NCBI RefSeq assembly: GCF_028502605.1
Contig: NC_079232.1
Location: forward strand, 3,844,001 to 3,908,000
Direction of reading: 5' to 3'
From: Trichoderma breve
Taxonomy: Eukaryota; Ascomycota; Sordariomycetes; Hypocreales; Hypocreaceae
DNA: 64,000 nucleotides
A program made the position numbers and the translations under genes. A model generated the notes under the pieces. It was not told the origin of the DNA, did no database searches, and saw only the letters and a list, made by a program, of their open reading frames with translations. This document shows positions 1 to 10,697 of the stretch, piece by piece (the stretch's first letter is position 1; each line of letters begins with the position of its first letter).

Positions 1-2
1 CC

Positions 3-2413
3 AAGCACGACTGGCAGCGCCACGAGAAGTCCCTCCACCTGTCGCTGGAGAGATGGGTGTGTGCGCCAGATGGGCCTCGGGCTGTCAATCCAGAAAACGG
101 GAAGCTGTGCTGCGTATTCTGTGGCGAGGTGAACCCAGACGATGCCCACGTAGAGAGCCATAACCACTCGGCGTGTCAAGAACGATCTCTGGAAGAGAGG
201 ACGTTCTATCGAAAAGACCACTTGAACCAGCATCTTAGGTTGGTTCACAACGTCAAATTCATGGAGTGGGCAATGAAGCTTTGGAGAGTGGCTACCCCCG
301 AGATTCGGTCGAGGTGTGGTTTCTGCGGCATTGTGATGGATACTTGGACTATTCGAGTTGACCATCTTGCTGAGCATTTCAAGACTGGTTACTCCATGGC
401 GGACTGGAAGGGTGACTGGGGTTTTGAAGTACCTGTGCTGGACATGGTCGAGAACTCGATCCCTCCCTGTATGAGACCATTACAGTATCCCGTAGATCAG
501 CTCAAGGCGTCTAACTTTTGAAATATAGATTTGATTCATCATGAGAGAAAGTCTCCTCTGCCGTACAATGCTGGCTCGTCCCCGCCCGAATCGCCCAGGA
601 ATGCCTATGAGTTGATCAAACTGGAGCTGGCCTACTTTGGCAGCAACTTTTGGGATCAACACGGCCGCGCACCAAGCGACGAAGACATGCTGCTGGAAGG
701 ATGTCGTATCATTTTCGCCTCTGAATTGCTATCTTTGCAAGGAATCGCGACGCAGGTCTCGTGGCTTCGTGACATTATCATGAGCCACGACTCGATCGTC
801 AAAACAGCTAGGTTTGGTCCTCTCCGTGGCGCCGCTGAAAACAGGCTTCAATCCCTCAAGATTAACGGCAAGGACAATCTTTTCGAAGAGTGCCCCATGG
901 AAAGGCAGCTACATGAATACGTCAAGGCCAAGACACTGCTGGGCCTAACAACCATGGATGACGAGCTTCAGGAGGAAGCACGTAAGATCGTGGGACGAAT
1001 CGAAGAAGTGTGCACTCACCCTTCAGAGGCAGTTGCTAACTGGCTGTTGCGACTGATCACTTCGTCGACGAGGTGGCTCGCAGCTTTCCGTCGTCGTGCG
1101 CATCTACCTCGAAGCGAAGACGTCCAGCATCAATCGATCCGGTCGACAGATCCAAACTCGATCGACTCCACAATCCACAACTACTCTAGGCTGGAGTCTG
1201 AGCTGGTTGCATTCCTCAAGGAGCAACGTGCCATTGGCAGAGAGCCCACAGACGAAGAGCTGCAGCGAAAGGCTCGTATCACCATTTACGAGTTCGACGA
1301 CGGCTGGAACCAAACCGTGGCAGACAACCATGAATGGCTCGCGGCTTTCCGGCAACGCAATGCTCCTGATCAATCGACTCTTTCAGGCTCCTCCAAGGGT
1401 GCCTCACCGATTACCAGCAAACTAGCTGATAAAATGTCCATTTCTCTCTCCACTGCTGCGCCAAACCCCTTTTCTGAGTTCCAGGCTAGGCTCGATGAGA
1501 ACGGTAATCATTTGAGGTCGTTTCAGTACTTCCTCAACGACGCCAACTGCTACCGAAGGCTGGAGAAGGAGCTCAAGCGATGGGTTACCTCTACCATGTC
1601 AAAGAATAATCCAAACCGCCATGTTCCAACAGATGAAGAGCTGCAGTACCAAGCTCGATGGATCTTGTATGATGAGTAAGTTCTGATGCGCACGCCCTCT
1701 AGATGAACCACGCTGATGGATTTGCGTTTCTTAGTGACGACCCCTGGAACTATACCGCCGCCGATAATGCAGAATGGCTTCACAGGTTCAAAAGAGACAT
1801 TGGAATAATCAATGACTCTGGCCCAGGTCTCCCACCAGGCTATGCTTGGGCGTTGGAGCAAGGCGGCACGGGCTTTGCACCCCCATATGCCATTCGCAAG
1901 GACCACGAAATGGTCAATAACGATGTCGAAGTAGCGATGCGAACCGGCGCAAAGCCGTTCACGGCAGGACACTCGGCAGTCAACAGTTACTTGGAGGAGT
2001 TGACATCATCTCCCAACCAGAAACCGGCCGTCATTTTCTGCTCTCGTGAGCTGGAATGGGGCCTGCAGCAATATGCAAAGGCATACTTCATGGACAAGGG
2101 AGTGTTGCCTTCAGACACAGGACTAAAAGCCAAGGGACGAGAGATCCTTAAGGCTACCCACACCGCTGCTGATGATCCCATCCTTTTGGAAAAGTTCAAG
2201 GCGTGGTTGCACACGAAGCTGCCCGTATTGGCCTCTGGAGAGCCCATCCAGCAGGAGCCCGAGGGTGTGAACAACTTTCCATCCGCTGTGCCGACCAACA
2301 TGGACATTAATCTCTCGGATGCAGAGCTTGGCGATATGCTCAAAGATATGGATTTCGACTTTGGACTAGGGTCCATGGAAGGGATCGAGCACGACGGGGG
2401 AGTGAGTTTGTAG
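3..2413 (+). CDS. C2H2 zinc-finger regulator, 5' end missing
   Basis: The reading frame is already open at the left edge, so the N-terminus lies outside the window. Coding exons are 3-468, 529-1675 and 1735-2413. Intron 1 (60 nt) has a GTATGA donor, a CTAAC branch site and a TAG acceptor; intron 2 (59 nt) has GTAAGT and TTAG. Both splices keep frame. Two finger-like segments are visible: CCVFC followed by HLNQHLRLVH, and CGFC followed by HLAEH. The middle has degenerate repeats of a segment ending EWLAAFRQR / EWLHRFKRD. The C-terminus is acidic (DMLKDMDFDFGLGSM), as in an activation region. This architecture is common in Hypocreales transcription-factor-like proteins that often also carry a homeobox upstream; that part is not in view. 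A nuclear regulator is inferred; targets are unknown. Confidence 0.75.
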
Positions 2414-3378
2414 AGGGGGTGACCAAGAGAGTTTGAGCCTCGATATACGAAGACGGCGAGAGATTGACACTGTTTCCTTGATCTTTTTTCCTTCATTTTC
2501 ATTATCTTGTTTCCCCATATACCAACATTGCATAAATGCATACATGAAAGATGAGCATTGATAGTCGCATTTTGCATAACGGAAAGGATGTTTTGGGTAT
2601 GTTTTTGGGAACAATAAAGATCAATCTCAACTTGACGCATAACGGAATTATGCATGATATAGCATGAAAAGCAAAAAGGGGGGTAGAGCAGTAAATATCA
2701 AATTGGTAAACCATTAAAATTGAATTCCTCTTGCAAGAATCGTGGGTTGTGAAAAAGTTGAAGAAGCAGAATTCCAAGATGCCCTTGCCGATGATAGTTC
2801 ACGTGCTAAAGACTTCGAGGCAGGTGCGATTATGCGGTGATAGCACAATACAGGTATCTTCAAGTAAAGGCAATGGGCAGGATACCGCATTACTAATCTA
2901 CTACAGGTAGGTAGGTACTATACCTGAGATAACGCTGATTTGTGATAGGTAGTGATAGTATAGGTTTATCGCTTCGGTATTAAGCGCACCAAAGCTATCT
3001 GAACCAAGCAACACTCATTGTAGTGCTAACGAGACTGTTATTTGACCACCTCAGCTTTATGCAGGTAAGCAGCAGGATGATAAGCTATAGATGTCCAAGG
3101 TTACAGGGCCTATGGCACCAAAGCGCCGTGACATAGCGAACTGCAATTGGATGGATGCTATTCCCCGCTGAAGGATCCTCGTGTTTCTCAATTGACATCT
3201 TCCTGCCTAAATCTGCCTACCGCCTCAGTTTCTTTTTTACCTTTGCGTTGCTAGATCTACCTTTGACTGTTGACGCTCTCTCTTCTCTATACTGTTCTAC
3301 GTTTCCTCGCTGGATTTTCCAAGTGTACAGAGCAGCGCTGGTGTTCCGAATATCTTCAAACATAGAGCCCCGTCAGAA
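2414..3378. other. Intergenic, 3' region and NLR promoter
   Basis: No gene is supported here. The stretch holds the 3' untranslated region of the finger protein and the upstream region of the NLR gene. A short tetranucleotide-like run of GGTA steps occurs near 2906-2915. Confidence 0.6.
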
Positions 3379-6300
3379 ATGGGGCCTCACAGGGGAGTCA
3401 GTCTTACCCAGGTGCACCCTTCGCCCGCCGACGACGCCGAGACAGACATCGATATTATTGCAATCCATGGTCTAGACACGAAATCTCTGGACACATGGGT
3501 TTGGAAGTCAAAACTCCCCTATGGAGATGTCAACTGGCTGGCATCCCCGCAGATGCTTCCAAGAAGAGTAGGACGTGCCCGGATCTTCACGTGTGACTGG
3601 CCATCCGACCTCTTTGAACAGCCGGATCTGATACAGAAAACAACCGAAGAGTTTGCTCGCCTCTTGCTCGCTGGTATCAATCAGCGTCCTTTGCCAAAGA
3701 CTAGTCACCCAAAGAGGAAAGATCCTCCAATTGTCTTTGTTGCGTCATGTCTCGGGGGCATCATTTTGATGAACGCCCTCTTGATCGCTGACCATACTCT
3801 AAGTGAATATACTGCCATTAGGCGATCGACACGCGGAATTGTCTTCCTTGCTACGCCCTTCCGGGGGACTTCATTTCAAGATGTAGCAAACTGGGCAGAG
3901 CCTGGTCTGAGAGCCTGGGCTTTAATTCGAGGCCAAAAAGTGAGCAACCTTCTCGATTCGGTCAAGGGATCGACTTTCCAGCTTGAGGAACTTGTGCGCA
4001 GCTTCACTCAGCTGTGTCAAGACAAAGATTATCCTTGCCAAGTGACTACTTTCTACGAAACGGGCATGACAAATCTGCACCGTAAATTCCCTCTAAGTTG
4101 GTTGATTCCGTCTCCCCTAATGAACCAGTTTTGCCTTCCAAAGCCGGTAAGTAGTATATGATCCCCGCTGCTTTGGTCTTCTTATTTCAGGACAAATGGA
4201 TGGTGTATTAATGGCCGTTAGCTCGTTGATAGCTCTTCGGCGACTCTGGATATTGTCCCACACCCACTGCCACTTGATCGATGTCATCTAATGATGAACA
4301 AGTTTGAGGACCCTGAAGATCCGGATTACAGATGTGTTGCAGCGAAAATTGAAGAAATTCTCCAAAATATCCGTACAAATTCCTTGCTCAATGACGCTGA
4401 CGCTTGGATAAGGAACAAGCATTATACTGCAGATAAGCTCAGGATTGAACGTCTCTCGGGTGACCTGTTGTCAATGGATCAGTGCTACATCAATCTTGTC
4501 GTTGTAGAACAGCGCCACCAAGATGCAAGTCACTCAAAGGGGGGCTACGGAACAACCTCTCCATTTTCGCTCTTCAATCGACAAAAGGTTGAGACACCAG
4601 AAAAAGCAGCTCAGGTTGAATTGGCAGCAATCTTTAATGAACGCAAAGGACGCGATGGTAATCTAATACAACCAAGAAGAATCCTGATTCGAGGACGCGC
4701 AGGAGTCGGCAAGACCACCTTGTGCAAGAAGATTATCCATGAATTTACTCGAGGCACCTGGAGCGAATGGAACAACTTATTTGACCGTGTCCTTTGGGTA
4801 CCTCTACGAAACCTAAAGCTGAAAGAGAGACGTGAAATAGCTGGATACGGCTTTGAACAGCTCTTCGCTCATGAATATTTCTCTCTGTCGTCTGAGAAAT
4901 CAAAGTTTGCTAGAGAATTGTTTTTGGCTTACGAATCAGAGTTGGAGACGAAGAGTAGCAGGACTTTATTTCTTCTTGATGGTTTAGATGAAGTATCCCA
5001 AGACCTTGGCGAAGGTAGTATGTCTGACTTCCTTGACGAGCTTTTAAAACAGCCAAACGTCATAATCACTTCTCGGCCATCTGGCAAAATGCTACTGGGC
5101 ATGGATCTCGAATTAGAAACGATCGGATTCTACCCAGATCAAGTAAAGGACTACATCGAAAAAGTCTTTACTAATTCAAAAACGATCGAGACTGATATGG
5201 GAACAGTCAACAAAGTTTGGACCTTTCTTCAAAACCATTGGCTGATTCAGGGCCTTGTGCGTATCCCCATTCAACTGGATGCGCTTTGCTATTCCTGGAA
5301 GGATATTCGCAGCGATATGCCGACGACCATGTCTGCCCTTTACCAAACTATAGAACTTAGCCTGTGGAAAAAGGACATTTTGCGACTAAAGAAAACACAT
5401 GGCGAGAATCCAGTAACAGCGGGCCATATCCAAGCTGCCAGCCGCCAAAAGATCGAGGATTTCGTCAAAGATGAGATACTTTTCCTTGAAAGCCTTGCGT
5501 TTACTGGACTACATGATGATGTCATAGAATTTGAACAAAACCATTTGAACCGTATATCTGACTCCATCCGGAATTTCTTGCCAGACAAGATCGTTCCATG
5601 TCTTTCCTTTTTGCGAACCTCAAACCCTTCATCAGAAGACTGCAACCGAAGCTATCACTTTATACACCTCACTTTTCAAGAGTACTTTGCAGCACGGTAC
5701 TTTGTACGGCAATGGCTTGCCGGAGCACCTCTCAATTGTATAGAACTCAGCCGTGGGAAGATTGACAAGTCTGAACCTGTCAAATTCTTTCAGAAGCACA
5801 AATACACAGCACGCTACGACATCTTGTGGCGCTTTGTTGCCGGATTACTTGACTCCAAAAGGGAAGAAGACGACGGGAAAATCCAGGAGTTTTTTCAGAA
5901 AATCGAAGAAGAACCAGTCGATTTCTTAAGGCCTACGCATCAACGGCTAGTCATGCATTGCTTGAGCGAAGTGTTGAGTAACTTTCCAGCTCGATTCGGC
6001 CTGGAACAGCACCTGGCCAAGTGGCTAGTGTTTGAAGGCGAATTCACAGAAAGTAAGATTCTTCATCTAGCAAGTGAGATAGAGTTTCCTGAGCAGTCAT
6101 TGAGCACCGCCTTTCGCCAAGGGTCTCATGATGTGAAAGCAAAAATTCTACAGTCGCTAAAGAAACGGCCCACGTTTCCGGCGAGCATTATTGAAGAGGT
6201 AGTCTTCTGGCTAGAGCACGACAAAGGGTTTTCCCGAACTTCCACCATCACGGCCTTGACGCAGCTATCCTTGCCTGTCGAGATCCTTAACTCTGTAGCA

Positions 6301-7140
6301 GCACGTCTGAAGGAAAAGATGGGATTTATCCGAAAGGTTGCTGCTATAGTCTTGGGCCAGCAAGCGAACTTACCTAAAGAAATCCTGGGGGATTTGGTAG
6401 CGCAGCTTAAGGATGAGGATGAGGCTGCCCGGTTGGCTGCTGTTGAAGCCTTAGGTCGGCAGAGCTTGCCTAATGATATCCTGATGGATATCGTAACGCA
6501 GCTTCAGGATGAGGACTATTCTATCCGACGGGCTACCGCTACAGCCTTAAGTCGGCAAACTTTGCCTGACGAGATCCTGAAGAACATAACCGTGGGACTG
6601 AAAGATGAGGATGAGGCTACCCGATTAGCTATTGTTGAAGCCTTAAGTCGGCAAAGCTTACCTGACGAGATCCTGAAAGACATGATCGCGGGACTTGAGG
6701 ATGAGAACGGGTCTACCCGACGGGTTGCTGTTGAAGTCTTAGGCCGGCAAGCGAACTTACCTAACGAGACCCTGGAGGACATAGTCGCACGGCTTAAAGA
6801 TAAAGACAATCTTATCCAATGGGCTGCCATTGGAGCCTTAGGTCGACAAACCTTACCTAACAAGATCCTGAAAGATATAATCGCGGGACTTAAGGAGCAG
6901 GAGTGGTTTGTCCGTAGGGCTGCTCTTGAAGCCTTAGGCGGGCAAGCGAACTTACCTAACGAAATTCTAAAAGGTGTAGCAGCATGGCTTGAAGGTGAGG
7001 ATGATTATGTCCGACGGGCTGCTATCGAGTCCTTATGCCGGCAAGCACCTTTACCCGAGGAAATCTTCAAAGCTGTAGTAGCGCGGCTTGATGACGAGGG
7101 AAAATCTACCAGAGAAACTGCTGTCCGGTGCTTAGGCTAG
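3379..7140 (+). CDS. NOD-like receptor: hydrolase-like domain, NACHT, HEAT-like repeats; ends at in-frame TAG
   Basis: Exons are 3379-4146 and 4222-7140 (75-nt intron, GTAAGT donor, TTAG acceptor), giving 1228 residues to the TAG. Residues 1-255 resemble the alpha/beta-hydrolase (SesB-like) N-terminal domain of fungal NLRs: IIAIHGL near 30, and ASCLGG at 122-127 where the family usually has a GHSLGG-type serine elbow, so Cys124 sits at the nucleophile position. FLATPFRGT replaces the usual GTPHRGS. The NACHT core follows: Walker A GRAGVGKTT at about 414, Walker B FLLDGLDEV at about 507, then ITSRPSG. From about residue 909 there are 32-33-residue repeats (LPxEIL...RxAAxEALGRQ). Fungal NLRs of this type act in non-self recognition and regulated cell death; that role is inferred. 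The TAG at 7138-7140 lies between repeat units and the frame stays open to 7644, so the protein here is either truncated or completed by some recoding. Confidence 0.85.
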
Positions 7141-7440
7141 CAAGTAGCCTTACCTGATGAAGTTCTAAAAGCCATAGCAGCACGGCTTGAAGATGAGAGT
7201 GAATCCGTCCGAGAGGCTACTGTCCGGGCCTTGGGCCAGCAGGTAGCCTTGCCTTACGAATTTCTAGAAGCCATAGCAGCACGGCTTGAAGACGACGATG
7301 GATCCGTCCGAGAGGCTGTTGTTCAGTTCTTAAGCCAGCAAACAACTTTACCTGACGAAATCTTGATTGCCATAGCGGCGCGGCTTAAGGACGAGGTTAA
7401 GTCGGTCCGACAGACCGCTGTGTTTGCAATACGAAGGCAT
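6180..7440 (+). repeat. About 13 tandem HEAT-like coding repeats, 96-99 bp each
   Basis: Each unit encodes 32-33 residues with the pattern LPxEIL-xx-I-xx-LxDE-xx-R-xA-xxALGRQ. At least four units carry an extra Asn/Ala pair (ANLP) at the start. Units between about 6350 and 7080 are very similar at DNA level, as expected for recent duplication or gene conversion. The repeats run straight through the TAG at 7138, with three full units after it. Confidence 0.85.
7138..7140 (+). other. In-frame TAG inside NLR repeats
   Basis: The equivalent codons in the next two units are CAG (Gln) and in several earlier ones CGG (Arg). The local sequence AGGC-TAGCAAGTA-GCCT can form a 4-bp hairpin (7134-7137 with 7147-7150) with the TAG adenine in the loop. 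Confidence 0.9.
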
Positions 7441-7644
7441 AGGGAATTCTATTGCACCCATCTCACAGCCTCCCATGCTGCCTCTCTTTATGATGTTTTG
7501 TTCCTGCTTAGCTTTCAGGAGCAATTGAGTTGGTATGTTGACGATGATTACACCTATATCAACTTCCCGGAGGGCATTATGAAAAGTCCTCGTCATGGAC
7601 AACATGGTCTCTCAGAGTTTACTAAAAGCACGCCGAGACGATGA
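7141..7644 (+). pseudogene. In-frame continuation of the NLR after TAG
   Basis: This segment is in the same frame as the NLR and has no further stop for 167 codons. It encodes three more HEAT-like units and a C-terminal tail with LSWYVDDDYTYINFPEG, then ends at TGA 7642-7644. The intact repeats show that it was translated as the NLR C-terminus until recently, or still is through read-through or editing. As a separate gene it would lack a convincing start. Confidence 0.7.
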
Positions 7645-9066
7645 TAAAAATTAAAAATAAAAAAAAAAGCTCAAATAGCAAATTTGGCAAGATAGTTAAA
7701 GGCATTATATCTTCACATTATATTATACGCAGTGCCCAAGACATCAGTATCGCTGCATCACTTAGCCTTTTCCAGATAGACCGGCTCACATAAAACATTA
7801 CAGCAGTAAGCACGTCAATGTCGCCATAAAGTTTTCCTTACACTCCCGTTTGGCCGAAATTATACATCAGCCCACGTGTGATGGCATCCGCCACATTTGG
7901 CAATTGTGATGAAAGTTGTCATGTCAGGCCACCTACCTGAACTCTCGTACCAGGTACCTGCTGCTAGCGATGTAAGCTGTTACCTGCTTTTCCCGCGGGG
8001 AAGATGTTGGAGAAATTGCCGATACGAGATCTAATGCAAGGTACAGGTACAGATACAGGTGCTCTTCATTTCGGGCTTGACGCAGAACAGCGGCCCCGAG
8101 CTCAGCTATCAGATTCTAGTATTGAGGTGACATATGATAACATTGGAAATCTCTGGATATTAATGGCTGGGATGTTCCCCCAACTTTACCTCGACTAGTC
8201 TACTCCGTACGACCCAGTAATTTACCAGCAGCCCGCCACAGCATCGTCGGGCGCTAGGCCAGTGTCTGAGACATTGAAGCTCATGCAGCTGCAGCCCGCT
8301 AATTAGCAGGGATGCGGTGCTGTCATCCCGTCAAAATAAACCCACTAGCTGAGGCTGATGGAGTCGAGACTTTGGGGAGCTGTACTTGTACTCGTCAATC
8401 CATTTCGACAGCTTCTACCGACAACAATGTTAAACCTTCAACCTACATGTACATATCAATTGAATCTCCCTTTTGCGCCGTCTTTTTGCTCTTTCTAATC
8501 CATCCTCTTTGCGCAATCAAACTTTCAATATCACCAATATTGTCCGCCTCAACATCCACGTTCAGCCTGGATTTAATGTTCCACCAGCCCACCTGAAGGC
8601 GCTCCGTCGCATCAATAAACAGGCTGCAGACACGTGCCACAAACCGGGCAACTTGGTGTGCCACTCCTCCAGCCTTTCCTGAGTCTCGATCCTCCCAGCT
8701 GCAATCCCTAGAGAGGCCTCACCCTCCTCTGTTGCTGTTCTTGGCCTTTTTTTCCTCGCAGAAGGCGGGAGAGAACCATTGCAAACTGCCAGAAACAAAA
8801 GAGCAAAGGACAAAGAAAAAAAGACAGCAACTCGGGGGAACAGTAATCAGTATCTTTGCTTTCTAGTGGCTCTTGACGCCAGAGGCATGCATTGCCCTAT
8901 AAACACATTTTCTCTCTGTACTTCAACAATGCACGCGATTCAGATGGGACATGTGAGATCCTGATGAATTTCAACCCTTGACGATTTTTATTTTTCCCTC
9001 TCTGTCCTTTTCTCGACTCTCGACTCTCTCATTTCACAGTATAGAGGATCATCACTCACCCTCATC
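7645..9066. other. Intergenic, flbE upstream region
   Basis: No gene is supported. The small open frames have no coding character. One copy of the recurrent 10-mer GTACAGGTAC lies at 8041-8050. A CT-rich stretch at about 8990-9060 just before the flbE start looks like a fungal 5' leader. Confidence 0.5.
8041..8050. repeat. Recurrent intergenic 10-mer GTACAGGTAC
   Basis: Exact copy, followed at once by a related AGATACAGGT. One of seven copies in the window. Confidence 0.6.
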
Positions 9067-9876
9067 ATGCCAACCTACTTATGTCACGGTTTTCGATGGA
9101 CGCGCAGGCTCATCCGCATCTGGGTCATCATGGAGGATCTGGATGATGCCGCGCCAGATTGGATCACGGGTCGCACCACCTCGGCGGTCATCCTCGAACG
9201 CTTCGCCACCAAATTCGACTACTTGCCTCAACGCCCGCCGTCGCAGCAGCAGCCTGAACAGAATTCGGAGCCCCAGCAAGAAGAGGCAAAGCCAGAGGAG
9301 AAGAAGATTGCTCATCAAGACGACGATCTTTCGGTGCCTCCATCACGTGTTCCCGACGCTGAGGACAGTGTCTTGGTCAACCAATCATCTCCGGTGAAGC
9401 TGTTGGAGGAGTACGACCCGGAGGAAACATCCATCTCGGCGCGACCGTTCGCTTATGTCGCAGACCACGTCATTCGCATAGATTTGAGCGCCAACGTATT
9501 GGAGGAAATCGCCAAATACGAGGCTCTCGTCAAGGAGAGGGATGAGGGCAATTGGTTTGAAAGGCTCCGCGATGAGCTGCAAATGGGGATGGCAAAGGCG
9601 CCGCCTATTGAGTGGTATGTCGTCGTCAATGGAGACGAGGAGCGCGGCGTGCCTCAGGACGATGATGAGGACAGCTTCGACAGCGAAATGAGAGAAGTTG
9701 AGGAATTGAATTTGGGCGAGGAGGGGAGCGAAGCAAAGCGTGAGCAGGAGACAACCAGTCCCTCAAAACAGCGGAGTACGAACAGCCGGCCCGTTGACCA
9801 GCAGCACTCTCTGCGGCACAAGATCTCGAGGGCAGGCCTGCGACGTTTATTTAGCAAAAAGGAAGCTTCCGAGTAA
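9067..9876 (+). CDS. flbE: FlbE-like developmental regulator
   Basis: Single exon, 269 residues, starting at the first good ATG after a CT-rich leader. The N-terminus (MPTYLCHGFRW ... DLDDAAPDWI) and a later block (LLEEYDPEETS ... FAYVADHV ... WYVVVNGDEERG) match my recollection of the conserved FlbE regions. In Aspergillus, FlbE is an upstream activator of conidiation acting with FlbB at hyphal tips. Between the two blocks is a Gln/Glu-rich linker (about 55-85). The C-terminal third is acidic and then basic, with no known domain. This copy is longer than the Aspergillus protein. The family assignment is by motif recognition; the role in conidiation is inferred. Confidence 0.75.
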   Translation: MPTYLCHGFRWTRRLIRIWVIMEDLDDAAPDWITGRTTSAVILERFATKFDYLPQRPPSQQQPEQNSEPQQEEAKPEEKKIAHQDDDLSVPPSRVPDAEDSVLVNQSSPVKLLEEYDPEETSISARPFAYVADHVIRIDLSANVLEEIAKYEALVKERDEGNWFERLRDELQMGMAKAPPIEWYVVVNGDEERGVPQDDDEDSFDSEMREVEELNLGEEGSEAKREQETTSPSKQRSTNSRPVDQQHSLRHKISRAGLRRLFSKKEASE

Positions 9877-10697
9877 CGGACAAGTTATATGAAACTTATC
9901 ATAATTATTAATGGATTTGAGCGGGTGTATTAAGGCGCGACATGAGAGGGAGCTTGGAATTGTGTTTGGGAGAATGCTTAGAGGGTTCGATGGATAGTAT
10001 GTGTACGATATCGCGTAGGCGGATTGGCGCGTGTAAATTAGCACAAGGGTATAGTAATGAAACTCCATGGCTGATTTAATACTGATTTAATACAATGCGA
10101 TTGATGAGGTCTTGATGCATTATGTTGTGAGAGCTTACAAGCCGTGGGTGAAACCCAAGGCGCATATTCATGAGGTGCGACAGCGCATTAGCATGTAGAG
10201 ACCGATGCACAAGATTACAATGCAAAGTACAGGAGGGCCGTATCAAAGCAAAACCTAAAAAGCCAAAAAAAAAAAAAAAAAAAAAAAAAAGTCAAAAGAA
10301 TTATATAGTAGCATTATAGAGACTCCCTGAACAAGTAAACAGATGCTTTTACTCGAGATCGTGTAAGTCGCCCAGGTCAGCATATGACGTCGTCCCCTGT
10401 CACGTGTATGTAGCTAGGGATAGGAGATGCAGCTATCGCGCATACTGGACAGGGGACGGGACAATTTTATAGAAGAGCTGCTTTGCTATCCTTCTTAATC
10501 TCCCTGCCCCAGCACCCCCCGGGCCGCCCATTCATTCCCGGTCTGGGAGAGAATACGGAGCACTGAGAAGGAGAGGCGAGTCTGTGCTTGTTCTTGTTCC
10601 GGAGAACGAATCGCAAATCGCATGGCGACCATCCTCGACCGCCGCCGCGCAAACCAGTATAAGCCGTCCCTTGTCGTCCAACTTGCCTGCCAATGCA
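9877..10697. other. Intergenic with a 26-base A run
   Basis: The stretch holds the flbE 3' region and the transporter promoter. Positions 10265-10290 are an uninterrupted run of 26 A. No gene is seen. Confidence 0.6.

Noticed and set aside
7141..7644. Independent downstream gene
   Set aside because: It is in phase with, and repeats the units of, the NLR; it is the continuation of that gene.
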